From: Intrasporangiaceae bacterium URHB0013
Lineage (GTDB): Bacteria > Actinomycetota > Actinomycetes > Actinomycetales > Dermatophilaceae
Assembly: GCA_000620545.1 (NCBI GenBank)
Contig: KK211150.1
Location: forward strand, 415,423 to 479,422
Reading direction: 5' to 3'
Length of the DNA: 64,000 bases
The first letter of the stretch is position 1, and every line of letters begins with the position of its first letter. Below the pieces are notes generated by a model. It saw only the letters and a list, made by a program, of their open reading frames with translations, was not told the origin of the DNA and did not search any database. Positions 34,490-42,867 of this stretch are shown piece after piece. The translations under genes and the position numbers were made by a program.

Positions 34490-35422
34490 GTGACCGTGGA
34501 CTCCCGCACCGCATCCGAGGTCCCGACGGAGGGGCGCCGCACCAGATGGCTCGTCCTCGCCGCCGTGGCCGTGACGCTCCTGCTGTGGGCGTCGGCCTTC
34601 GTCGCGATCCGGCACCTCGGGCGAGACGTGCCGCCGGGTGCGCTGTCGCTCGGACGCCTTCTCGTCGCATCGCTCGCGCTGGGGGTGCTCGTCTTCCGTC
34701 GACCGCGCACCTGGCCCGCCAGGCGCGACTGGCCCCTGCTACTCCTCTGCGGGGTGGGGTGGTTCGGCATCTACAACCTCGCCCTCAACGAGGCCGAGCG
34801 TCGCATCGACGCCGGAACCTCCGCGCTCATCGTGCAGATCGGGCCGATCATCGTGGCACTGCTCGCCACGGTCTTCCTCGGCGAGAAGATGACCCGTTGG
34901 CTGCTCATCGGCATGGCCGTCGGTTTCGCGGGCGTGGTCGTCATCGCACGGGGTTTCTCCTCGGGGGACTCCGGCGACATGGTGGGCGTCTGGCTCGCGG
35001 TCCTGGCGGCGGTCACGTATGCCGTCGGCGTCCTCGCGCAGAAACCCCTCCTCGGGCGACTCCCGGGCCCCGAGGTCACCTGGCTCGCCTGCGTCATCGG
35101 GGCGGTCGTCTGCCTGCCGTGGGCCGGTGAGCTCGTCACGGTCGTCCGCGACAGCGATGCGAGCACCCTGTGGTGGATCGCCTACCTGGGGATCTTCCCG
35201 ACCGCCATCGCGTTCTCGACGTGGGCCTACGTCCTGGCGCGCAGCGATGCCGGCACGTTGACCCTGACGACGTTCCTCGTGCCCTTCATCGCGACACTCA
35301 TCGCCTGGGCACTGCTGTCCGAGGTCCCGCCGCCGCTGACCTTCGTCGGTGGCGCGCTGTGCATCGTGGGCGTGCTGCTGACCCGCCGCAAGCCGCGAAC
35401 CCGCGTTCTCGCCGAGGAGTGA
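34490..35422 (+). CDS. EamA/DMT-family transporter
   Basis: 310 residues, ten hydrophobic segments in two EamA repeats (LLLWASAFVAIRHLG and GVWLAVLAAVTYAVGVLAQKPLL). The end of TM4 has LNEAERRIDAGTSALIVQIGPII, a family hallmark. It transports a small metabolite, direction and substrate unknown. GTG 34490 is chosen because TACGGT places the transcript start exactly there; the frame upstream is not conserved-looking. It is divergent from cysteine dioxygenase. Confidence 0.9.
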   Translation: MTVDSRTASEVPTEGRRTRWLVLAAVAVTLLLWASAFVAIRHLGRDVPPGALSLGRLLVASLALGVLVFRRPRTWPARRDWPLLLLCGVGWFGIYNLALNEAERRIDAGTSALIVQIGPIIVALLATVFLGEKMTRWLLIGMAVGFAGVVVIARGFSSGDSGDMVGVWLAVLAAVTYAVGVLAQKPLLGRLPGPEVTWLACVIGAVVCLPWAGELVTVVRDSDASTLWWIAYLGIFPTAIAFSTWAYVLARSDAGTLTLTTFLVPFIATLIAWALLSEVPPPLTFVGGALCIVGVLLTRRKPRTRVLAEE

Positions 35423-35493
35423 TCGCCGACCAGTTCGTCTGCGCTGCAGGCTGACCCGGTCGCGGCCCCCTGTGGAGAACCGCCCACCCTGAG

Positions 35494-35509
35494 TCGAACG
35501 TATGTTCTA
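35494..35509. promoter_or_regulatory. LexA (SOS) box before the DUF222/HNH locus
   Basis: TCGAACGTATGTTCTA matches the actinobacterial LexA consensus (TCGAAC-N4-GTTCGA) except for the second-last base. It sits 39 bp upstream of GTG 35548, where a SOS promoter would be repressed. Confidence 0.82.
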
Positions 35510-35547
35510 ATGGAGGAGTCGGCGACCCGGGTGAGAGGAGTGAGTTC

Positions 35548-37125
35548 GTGCCATTCCTCGACACCGGGCGTCCGGCTGCAGAAGCAGCCGGTGGCAGCGG
35601 CGTCAACCGCCGGATCGCGCGCGGCTGTTGGCCAGGGGCAAGGCCGACGCCGAGCGCGCTCAAGAGCGGCGCGCGTCGCGCTCCCTGCACGACGAAGCCG
35701 ACGCGGTGCTGGCGCAGATCGAGCGGCTCGAGGCCCAGAAGGCTCGGCTCGAGGGGCGGCTCGTCGACGCCTATGCGGCGCTGCACACGGTGGAGGAGCA
35801 GCAGCTCTCACGGATGGTGACGAGCGCCCCGGTCCCCATCACGGCTGAGCAGTTCACGTCGCAGGAGATCGCGTGCGCGACCGGGGTCGGCGCAGGCGAG
35901 GTTGCCCGACGGCTCGAGCTCGCCACAGCGCCGCGCCGTCACCGGGTGCTGCGTGAGCGGCTGCGGGCCGGTGCGGTGGGCCTGCAGCGCGCGCTTCGGG
36001 TCATGGTCGAGACGCGCCACCTGCCCGACGACGTCCTCCCGGACCTCGAGACCACCGTGCTCGCGCCGGCCCCGGACGGCTCGGTCTCCTCGCAGCGCCT
36101 CTTCGCCACCCGCCTGCAGCGGTGTGTCCGCTCGGCGGACTCCCGTGGCGCCGACGAGCGCCGTCGTGCCTCGAGGGCCCGCCGCACGGTCTACGGCCGT
36201 CTCGTCGAGGACGGCATGGGGATGTTCACCGTCGTGGCACCGGCCGAGCGCGTCGTCGGGGTGCTCGATCGCGCCGACGCGCTGGCCCGCGCCGCTCGGA
36301 CGGCGGGTGACGAGCGCAGCCTCGACCAGCTGCGCAGCGACCTCCTGTGTGACCTCGCCCTCTTCGGCGTCGTCCCACGTCGTGCCGAGCTCGGCGCCGA
36401 CGCCGGTGTCTCACCGGCTGCTGCAGGGGCGCCGCCCACCGCGGACCCTCGTGCAGCGAGTCGTGCGGTGTCGCACAGCCCGCCTGCCCCGACCTGCTCG
36501 CGGCTGCGGCGCCGGCGACCGTGCGCATCGTGGTGCCGTTCGAGGTGGCCGTCGGCCTGTCCGACGCCGCGTGCGAGCTGCCCGGCCACGGCTGGGTGAC
36601 AGCGCCCCACGCCCGCGAGATCATGACCGCTCCCGGCTCGGTGTGGCAGCGCCTTGCCGTCGACGTCGTCACCGGCCGCGCTCTCGAGCTCTCGACCGAC
36701 GCCTACCGGCCACTGCTGCGATGGTCGAGCACGTCAAGGCCGTCGACGGCGTGTGCCGCGGGCCTGGCTGCCAGGTGCCGGCCGACCGCTGCGACGTCGA
36801 CCACCTGGTTCCTTGGCCTTTTGGCCCGACCCACGTCTCCAACCTCGATGCCTTGAGCCGCGGCTGCCACAACGGCAAGACCGCAGGGGTCTGGCACGTC
36901 GAGCGAGTCGACGACGACGGCATCTCGTGGACATCGCTCGCCGGTCGCGACTACATCACCTATCCGAAGGACTGGCGCGAAGCGCTCCGAGACCCCGGTT
37001 CGGGCCCTCCGGGCGCGTGCCCTGATCCGGACGGCGCACCGGACGGCGCACCGTGCCACGAGTCTGGCGAGGACGTGGGTGACTCGCCGGCGCGCTCACC
37101 GTTCGATCCCCCACCGCCCTTCTGA
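35548..37125 (+). pseudogene. DUF222/HNH endonuclease (13E12-type), disrupted by frameshifts
   Basis: The protein signal moves through all three frames. GTG 35548 begins VPFLDTGRP and runs to about 35618. The DUF222 domain continues in the next frame (RGKADAERAQERRASRSL to about 36450). A third frame carries VRIVVPFEVAVGLSDA (36521 to about 36710). The last part (MVEHVKAVDGVCRGPG to the stop at 37123-37125) returns to the first frame with the HNH core CDVDHLVPW and CHNGKT. At least three frameshifts are needed, so either the gene is decayed or the assembly has indels in GC-rich tracts. Intact relatives (13E12 family) are LexA-regulated nuclease-like proteins in mycobacteria. A ribosome-binding site (AGGAG) and a SOS box are still present. 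Confidence 0.85.
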
Positions 37126-37220
37126 TCCGTGCCCTGATCGTTCTCGCGAGGCATCGTGCTCGGAGGCCGAGCTCCTGCCACTCCGTACGTCGGTGAGCCG
37201 TCACAGCGCGCCGCGTGCCA

Positions 37221-37226
37221 TAGCGT
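37221..37226 (+). promoter_or_regulatory. -10 box of the PHP gene, leaderless
   Basis: TAGCGT ends 6 bases before ATG 37233. Confidence 0.65.
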
Positions 37227-37232
37227 GGCTGG

Positions 37233-38078
37233 ATGACGCTCCCGTCGGACAGTCATGTGCACACGGAGTGGTCGTGGGACGCCTCACGGGGGTCGATGGA
37301 GCGGACGTGCGCACGGGCTGTCGCGCTGGGTCTTCCGGCGGTCGCCTTCACCGAGCATGTCGACCACACCGTCTGGCGGCTCGACCGGACCCATGTCGAC
37401 GAGGGCGCGCACCTGCTGAGCTTCACGTCGCCCGACGGGCTGGTCACGCCTGCGCCGTTCGACGTGGCGGGTTACCTCGATGAGCTGGGCTCCTGTCGTG
37501 AGCGCTACCCGGGTCTGCGGATCCTCAGCGGTCTCGAGCTCGGCGAGCCGCACCTGCACGCCGAGGCTGTCGCCCGGGTGCTCGGGGCGGGGACCTTTGA
37601 CCGGGTCCTCGGCTCACTGCACTGCCTTCCCGACGGCGACGGCTGGACCGAGCCAGGTGAGCTCGTCGGCCGCAGGCCCTCGGCGGAGATCGTCCGCACC
37701 TACCTGCGCGAGGTCGCTGCGATGGTGGCCGCCGACGACACGTTCTCGGTGCTGGCCCACATCGACTATCCCGTCCGTTCCTGGGACGAGCGCGTCGACG
37801 GTCCGTTCGACCCCGCGCCCTTCGAGGTGGAGTTCCGCCATGCCCTCGAGGCCACGGCGAATGCCGGCAAGGCCCTCGAGATCAACACGGTGCTCCCGCT
37901 GCACCCGACGGTCGTGCGCTGGTGGCACGAGGTGGGCGGCGACGCCATCAGCTTCGGCAGCGACGCCCACGAGCCGGAGGCACTCGCTCGCGGGTTGCGT
38001 GAGGCCGCTGACCTGGCCGAGGCGTGTGGTTACCGGCCGGGGCGAGACCCGCACGACCTGTGGGGCCGCGTCGACTGA
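37233..38078 (+). CDS. PHP-domain phosphoesterase (histidinol-phosphatase-like)
   Basis: 281 residues with the metal motifs of the PHP superfamily: SHVHTEW near residues 7-13, TEHVDH (40-45), GLELGEPHLHAE, GSLHCLP, AHIDYP and the C-terminal GSDAHEP. This is the HisK-type layout, but no his genes are nearby, so the substrate is open. ATG 37233 fits a leaderless transcript from TAGCGT. It is monocistronic and meets a small membrane-protein gene head-on. Confidence 0.88.
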   Translation: MTLPSDSHVHTEWSWDASRGSMERTCARAVALGLPAVAFTEHVDHTVWRLDRTHVDEGAHLLSFTSPDGLVTPAPFDVAGYLDELGSCRERYPGLRILSGLELGEPHLHAEAVARVLGAGTFDRVLGSLHCLPDGDGWTEPGELVGRRPSAEIVRTYLREVAAMVAADDTFSVLAHIDYPVRSWDERVDGPFDPAPFEVEFRHALEATANAGKALEINTVLPLHPTVVRWWHEVGGDAISFGSDAHEPEALARGLREAADLAEACGYRPGRDPHDLWGRVD

Positions 38079-38084
38079 GCAGCG

Positions 38085-38246
38085 TCACGGTGTGGGCGGC
38101 ACGTCGTGGAGCACGCGGTCGAGGTCGCGGTCGACGGCAGCGTCGGCGCCGAAGGGGCTGCGCGGCAGCGAGAACGTGCGGCGGTGGTGGGGCTCGAGGG
38201 CCGCGATGAGAGCGATGATCATGACGATGAAGAAGATGATGTCCAT
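38085..38246 (-). CDS. Small N-terminally hydrophobic protein
   Basis: 53 residues: a very hydrophobic first 17 (MDIIFFIVMIIALIAAL), then a polar tail with EPHHRRTFSLPRSP. Could be a single-pass membrane peptide. There is no ribosome-binding site, but CAGACT lies 7 bases before ATG, compatible with leaderless synthesis. It is divergent from the GlxA-type regulator and shares its operator region, and it ends 7 bp from the convergent PHP gene. Not recognised elsewhere; the gene call is moderate. Confidence 0.5.
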   Translation of the reverse strand: MDIIFFIVMIIALIAALEPHHRRTFSLPRSPFGADAAVDRDLDRVLHDVPPTP

Positions 38247-38283
38247 GGCAAAAAGTCTGCGCTCACCGTGATCCAGCCACGAG

Positions 38284-38318
38284 TGGCAGAACAGTCGATG
38301 TTCGACAAGATCCTGCCA
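38284..38318. promoter_or_regulatory. Nested palindrome operator upstream of the GlxA/FtrA-type gene
   Basis: Outer TGGCAG (38284-38289) and CTGCCA (38313-38318), 23 bp apart, enclose a perfect GTCGA-tgt-TCGAC palindrome (38294-38306). It ends 19 bp before ATG 38338 and lies in a 91-bp divergent gap. Confidence 0.6.
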
Positions 38319-38337
38319 TTGGTGCCATGATGGCCCC

Positions 38338-39300
38338 ATGTTGCGCACCATCGCCGTCATCGTCCAGGAGCCCGTGGCCATGTTCGAGCTCGGCGTCCTC
38401 AGTGAGGTCTTCGGCATCGACCGCACCGACGACGGCGTCCCCGCCTTCGACTTCCGCGTGTGCTCGTCGCGACCCGGGGAGGCGCTCCGCACGACGAGCG
38501 GCCTGAGCATCGTCGCGCCCTTCCCTCTCGAGGCCGCCCGAGGCGCCGACCTCGTGGCCATCCCGGGCGGCGCGGTCGACGGCCCGTACGACGTCGAGGT
38601 CCTCGACATCCTGCGCGAGACCGCAGCCGACGGCGGCCGCGTCCTCTCCGTGTGCTCCGGCGCCTTCCAGCTCGGTGCCGCCGGCCTGCTCGACGGACGA
38701 GAGTGCGCCACCCACTGGCGCTATGCCGCCCGGTTGGCCGACGAGTACCCGCGAGCGTGCGTCGACCTCGACGTGCTCTACGTCGAGGACGGTCCGGTCC
38801 TGACAAGCGCCGGCACGGCGGCCGGCATCGACGCGTGTCTCCACCTCGTGCGCACGGAGCTCGGCTCGGAGGTCGCGACCCGCATCGCCCGCCGCATGGT
38901 GGTCCCACCGCACCGCTCCGGCGGCCAGCGCCAGTTCGTCGAGACCCCCCTTCCCTCCGAGCCCTGCGAGGGCCTGCAGGACGTCATGGAGTGGGTCACC
39001 GAGCGCCTCGACGAAGAGCACTCGATCCCGTCGCTGGCCAGGCGAGCGGCCATGTCCGAGCGCACCTTCGCCCGGCGGTTCACCGCAGAGGTCGGCACGA
39101 CGCCGCACAAGTGGCTCACGAGCCAGCGGGTGCTCCGCGCTCGGCACCTGCTCGAGTCCACGGACCTCGACATCGAGCGGATCGCGCGCGAGAGCGGTTT
39201 CGCGACGGCCGCCGTGCTGCGACACCACTTCCAGCGCCAGATCGGCATCCCGCCCGTCGCCTACCGCCGCGCCTACACGAAGCAGCCCGTCTCGGCCTGA
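38338..39300 (+). CDS. GlxA/FtrA-type AraC-family transcriptional regulator
   Basis: 320 residues: an N-terminal DJ-1/PfpI-like domain (about 1-190, with the nucleophile-elbow-like VCSGAFQLGAAGLL), then a double AraC helix-turn-helix (about 215-315; SIPSLARRAAMSERTFARRF and IERIARESGFATAAVLRHHF). These regulators respond to unknown metabolites and often act on themselves. ATG 38338 is preceded by CATGAT ending 6 bases upstream, a leaderless pattern with a degenerate -10. The nested operator lies directly upstream. Confidence 0.9.
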   Translation: MLRTIAVIVQEPVAMFELGVLSEVFGIDRTDDGVPAFDFRVCSSRPGEALRTTSGLSIVAPFPLEAARGADLVAIPGGAVDGPYDVEVLDILRETAADGGRVLSVCSGAFQLGAAGLLDGRECATHWRYAARLADEYPRACVDLDVLYVEDGPVLTSAGTAAGIDACLHLVRTELGSEVATRIARRMVVPPHRSGGQRQFVETPLPSEPCEGLQDVMEWVTERLDEEHSIPSLARRAAMSERTFARRFTAEVGTTPHKWLTSQRVLRARHLLESTDLDIERIARESGFATAAVLRHHFQRQIGIPPVAYRRAYTKQPVSA

Positions 39301-39329
39301 CTGCCCGCCGGGACCGGGTGACGGACCTT

Positions 39330-39358
39330 GGCTGCGCTGCCCCCAGGGGCGTGCAGCC
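39330..39358. terminator. Hairpin between convergent FtrA-type and SDR-TspO genes
   Basis: GGCTGC (39330-39335) pairs with GCAGCC (39353-39358), with an inner CCCC/GGGG pairing. It lies in the 64-bp gap between convergent stops. Confidence 0.6.
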
Positions 39359-39364
39359 GACCGC

Positions 39365-40765
39365 TCAGCCGTTGCGGCGCGCGATGGCGGTCGAGAGTGC
39401 GGTCGCGAACCCGCACCACGCGGCATACGGCGACAGGGCGACCCCGGCCCCCTTGCTGACGGTGCCCGTGCGCCGGGCGAGCTCGGCCGAGCTCGCGGTG
39501 AGCAGGGCGGCCTCGGCGGCGGCCACCCACGGCTTGCGCACGCGCCAGAAGAGGAGGCTCCACGCCGCGTTGAGGGCGAGGTTGGTGCCGAACGCCTTGA
39601 GGTAGGCGTTGCGGCCCGCCCTGTCGCCGGCCTGGTCGTACGCGTTGAGCGCGGTGGCCGAGGTGGCGGCGATGTCGGCGTAGAGCGCGGTCCACACGAC
39701 CGGGAAGGCGAGCGTCGGCGGCTGCCAGTCCGGGAGGTCCAGCGAGCGGTACCACCTCGAGTTCGGCTGGGTGGCAAGCGAACCCACGACCGCGCTCGCG
39801 ACCGTGGCCGCACTCGTCAGGGCGAGGTTGCGCATCGCCGTGTCGGGACCCACGGTGCGCATCGCCGCACGCACGGCGGTGTCGAAGTCGGTGAGGCCAC
39901 CGGGCACCTCCACGTGGTCGAGCAGGTCGTTCTCCTTGGCGACGACCTCGTGGACGAGGCTGCCGACGAGGGGCTTGGCAAGGCCTGCCGAGATGGGGGT
40001 GACGAGCCCCACCCAGTGGCTCGCGAGGCGCGGTGTCAGCACGGGCACGGTGACGACGAACGGGCGCCGTCGGCCCGTGGCGTCGGAGAAGCGCGCGATC
40101 ATCTCGCGGTAGGTCAGCACCTCGGGGCCGCCGATGTCGAAGGTGCGGTTGACCTCCGGTGGGAGGCTCCCCGCGCCCACGAGCAACGTCACGACGTCGT
40201 CGATCGCGATCGGCTGGATCCTGTTCTCGAGCCACTTCGGCGCGACCATCGCCGGCAGGCGCGTCGTCAGGTAGCGCAGCATGTCGAACGACGCCGACCC
40301 GTCGCCGAGCACGACAGCCGCCTGGAGCACCGCTGTGGGAACCCCCGAGTCGAGCAGGATGCGGCCGACCTCGACACGCGAGGCGAGGTGGGGCGAGAGC
40401 AGCTCGTCGTCCGGGTGCAGCCCGCCGAGGTAGACGATGCGCGAGACGCCGGTCTCCTTGGCCGCATCCGAGAAGTGCGTCGCGGCCTCCCGGTCCCTCT
40501 CCTGGAAGTCGGGCTGGTCGTCCATCGAGTGCACGAGGTACCAGGCGGCGTCCACGCCGTCGAGAGCCCGACGCATGTCGTCCACGGACGCGACGTCACC
40601 CTCGGCGACCTCGACCCGGTCGACCCACGGCCTGCCGTCCATCGAGCCGCGGTGGCGGGTCAGCACGCGCACGGTCCAGCCCTCGTCGAGCAGTCGGGGC
40701 ACGACCTGGCCCCCGACGTAGCCGGAGGCCCCGGTCACGAGGGCGGTGCGGGAGGAGGAGGTCAT
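39365..40765 (-). CDS. SDR NAD(P)-binding protein fused to a TspO/MBR membrane domain
   Basis: 466 residues in two parts. Residues 1 to about 320 form an NmrA/SDR-like Rossmann protein (VTGASGYVGGQV at 9-20, HSMDDQPDF, RIVYLGGLHPDDELLSPHL). Residues about 335-460 are a TspO/MBR translocator with the family's WYRSLDLPDWQPP start, FPVVWTALY and NAAWSLLFWR motifs. TspO proteins bind tetrapyrroles and are linked to light and stress responses in bacteria. The fusion suggests redox action on a pigment or lipid. ATG 40765 follows the CPBP stop by 4 bp, with AGGTGA as ribosome-binding site. It is the last gene of the LitR-controlled leftward operon. Confidence 0.88.
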   Translation of the reverse strand: MTSSSRTALVTGASGYVGGQVVPRLLDEGWTVRVLTRHRGSMDGRPWVDRVEVAEGDVASVDDMRRALDGVDAAWYLVHSMDDQPDFQERDREAATHFSDAAKETGVSRIVYLGGLHPDDELLSPHLASRVEVGRILLDSGVPTAVLQAAVVLGDGSASFDMLRYLTTRLPAMVAPKWLENRIQPIAIDDVVTLLVGAGSLPPEVNRTFDIGGPEVLTYREMIARFSDATGRRRPFVVTVPVLTPRLASHWVGLVTPISAGLAKPLVGSLVHEVVAKENDLLDHVEVPGGLTDFDTAVRAAMRTVGPDTAMRNLALTSAATVASAVVGSLATQPNSRWYRSLDLPDWQPPTLAFPVVWTALYADIAATSATALNAYDQAGDRAGRNAYLKAFGTNLALNAAWSLLFWRVRKPWVAAAEAALLTASSAELARRTGTVSKGAGVALSPYAAWCGFATALSTAIARRNG

Positions 40766-40769
40766 GGAA

Positions 40770-41492
40770 TCACCTGGTCAGCTCGAGGGCGGGCGGGAGG
40801 AGCAGGAGCATCCCGGTCGACCACGTGACGTGCGTGATGATCGGGCCGAGGATGCCGCCCGTGACCCGTCGCTGCAGCGCGGTGACGAGTCCGAGGATGG
40901 CAGCGGCGAGCACGAGGAGCGGGATGCCGCTGCCCACCGTCGTGAGGGCGTAGAGCACGGTGGTGATGGCGACCGCGTGGGACGGGAGGGCGGCATACAG
41001 CGCCCCACGGAAGTAGAGCTCCTCGACGACACCGTTGAGCATCGTGATGGCGAGGACCACCGGCAGGGAGCCGAACCGCGCGTGGTCGAGCAGCTCGTCG
41101 ACGGGCTCGCGCAGGAACGGGATGCGTGCCACGACGAGCGCGGCGCCGAGGAAGATGACGAGGAGCAGCGCCCCGAGGACGAGCGACTGCACCACGGGGC
41201 GCGACTCGTGCTCGCCGGAGCGGGTGTGCCCGCGGCCGACATGAAGTGGTCCCGAGGCCACCGCGCCGACGCCCCACACGGCCGCCAGTGCGATCGAGGC
41301 CGGGTAGAAGACGGGGTCGCCCGGTGGGATGCGCAGTGCCCAGGCCAGCACGGCGGATCCCACGAGGAGCGTGACGGCGACGACGACGCGACGGCGGGTG
41401 CGCGCCTCCGGCGGGTCGACGTGCTGGCCCCGGACGGGCACGAGCAGGGCTGCGTCGAGGAAGGCGCGCAGCTCGGCGACCGGTCCTCTCAC
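40770..41492 (-). CDS. CPBP-family intramembrane metalloprotease
   Basis: 240 residues, about six hydrophobic segments, with the CPBP motif EELYFRG (Glu157, Glu158 and Arg162) and a downstream THVTWS motif (His221), the metal-binding set of CAAX-processing-like proteases. The target is unknown. GTG 41492 is preferred over upstream starts because an AGGAGGAG site ends about 7 bases before it. It lies 16 bp after the photolyase stop. CPBP and TspO genes together are a common tail of LitR-linked clusters (inference). Confidence 0.85.
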   Translation of the reverse strand: MRGPVAELRAFLDAALLVPVRGQHVDPPEARTRRRVVVAVTLLVGSAVLAWALRIPPGDPVFYPASIALAAVWGVGAVASGPLHVGRGHTRSGEHESRPVVQSLVLGALLLVIFLGAALVVARIPFLREPVDELLDHARFGSLPVVLAITMLNGVVEELYFRGALYAALPSHAVAITTVLYALTTVGSGIPLLVLAAAILGLVTALQRRVTGGILGPIITHVTWSTGMLLLLPPALELTR

Positions 41493-41508
41493 CTGCTCTC
41501 CTCCTGCA

Positions 41509-42867
41509 TCAGCGACGGGCATGGTCGTAGCGGGCCAAGGTCTCCTTGCGCTCGTCGTCGTGGTCGATGACCGGCCGGGGATACTCGTCGTCGTACCCGT
41601 TGTCATGCTTCCACGGCTCGTGGACCGCCCGGCCGGGCAGGTGCCGCAGCTCGGGGACCCAGCGCCGGACGTACTCGCCGTCGGGGTCGAACCTTTTGCC
41701 CTGCGTCACCGGGTTGAAGACCCGGACGTAGGGCGAGGCATCGGTGCCGGTGCCCGCGACCCACTGCCAGCTATGGTTGTTCGAGGCGATGTCGCCGTCG
41801 ACGAGGTGGTCGAGGAAGTGCTGCGCCCCGACCGGCCACCACACGTGGAGGTCCTTCGTGAGGAAGCTGGCCGTGATCATCCGCACCCGGTTGTGCATCC
41901 AGCCCTCCTCGAGGAGCTGGCGCATGCCCGCGTCGACGATGGGGTAGCCGGTGCGCCCCTCGCGCCACGCGTCGACGAGGCGGTCGGTCTCGTCACCCGA
42001 GTCGTAGGGGAGCCTCGCGAGCTCGGGCCGCAGGTCATGCCAGGCCGAGTCGGGCCGGTGCCACAGCACGTCGGCGTAGAACTCGCGCCAGACCAGCTCG
42101 GTGACGTAGGTGCGAGCGGCCTCTGAGCGCCCGGCCGAGTGGGTCGCGATGTCGGCGAGGATCGTGCGCGGGTGGATCTCGCCGTACTTGAGGGGAGCCG
42201 ACAGTCGGCTCGTCGTGTCGAGGTCGGGTCGGTCGCGTTCGTCGTCGTATGCCGTCAGCCCGTTGTGGAGGAAGGTCTCCCAGCGCTTGAGCGCGGCCGC
42301 CTCGCCGGCCTCCATGGCAGGCGCCTCGGGAAGCGGGTCGCCGCGGACATCGTCGCGCAGCCACGGGATGCGCTCCGGACGTGCTGCCGGAGCGGGCCGC
42401 CCGTGCTCGTGCCAGGCTTTCGCGAACGGCGTGAAGACCTGGTAGGGCGAGCCCGACCGGTTGACGATGCGACCGGGCCCGACGGCATACGGCGTGCCGG
42501 TCGCGACGAGCTCGCGTCCGTCCGCGGCCAGGGCGGTCTCGACGGCCTCGTCACGGCGGCGGCCGTAGGGCGTCGTCTCTCGCGAGACGTGCACCTGCTG
42601 CGCCCCGACCTGGGCGGCGAGCCGCGGGATGACGTCGGCGGGGTGGCCGTGCCGGATGACGAGAGCGCCACCGGTGTCCTTCGACAGCGACCTGAGGGAC
42701 GCGAGCAGGCGTCGGCTCCGTGGCGTGTCCGTGGCGAGCAGGCGCGGGTCGAGGACGAAGACCGGCAGCACCTGGCTGGCGGCGTCCATGGCCGCGAGCA
42801 GTGCCGGGTGGTCGCCCAGCCGCAGGTCCCGCCGGAACCAGAGGATCGACCGCGTCGCCGGTGCCAT
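41509..42867 (-). CDS. phr: Deoxyribodipyrimidine photolyase
   Basis: 452 residues of the class I CPD photolyase/cryptochrome family. The N-terminal antenna domain begins ILWFRRDLRLGDHPAL, and the FAD-binding C-terminal half has TYVTELVWREFYADVLW, GYPIVDAGMRQLLEEGWMHNRVRM and SNNHSWQWVAGTGTDASPY, all hallmarks of light-driven repair of UV dimers. ATG 42867 overlaps the cfa stop by one base (TGATG); GTG 42870 is possible. It is part of the leftward LitR regulon, which makes functional sense because light induces it. Confidence 0.95.
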   Translation of the reverse strand: MAPATRSILWFRRDLRLGDHPALLAAMDAASQVLPVFVLDPRLLATDTPRSRRLLASLRSLSKDTGGALVIRHGHPADVIPRLAAQVGAQQVHVSRETTPYGRRRDEAVETALAADGRELVATGTPYAVGPGRIVNRSGSPYQVFTPFAKAWHEHGRPAPAARPERIPWLRDDVRGDPLPEAPAMEAGEAAALKRWETFLHNGLTAYDDERDRPDLDTTSRLSAPLKYGEIHPRTILADIATHSAGRSEAARTYVTELVWREFYADVLWHRPDSAWHDLRPELARLPYDSGDETDRLVDAWREGRTGYPIVDAGMRQLLEEGWMHNRVRMITASFLTKDLHVWWPVGAQHFLDHLVDGDIASNNHSWQWVAGTGTDASPYVRVFNPVTQGKRFDPDGEYVRRWVPELRHLPGRAVHEPWKHDNGYDDEYPRPVIDHDDERKETLARYDHARR

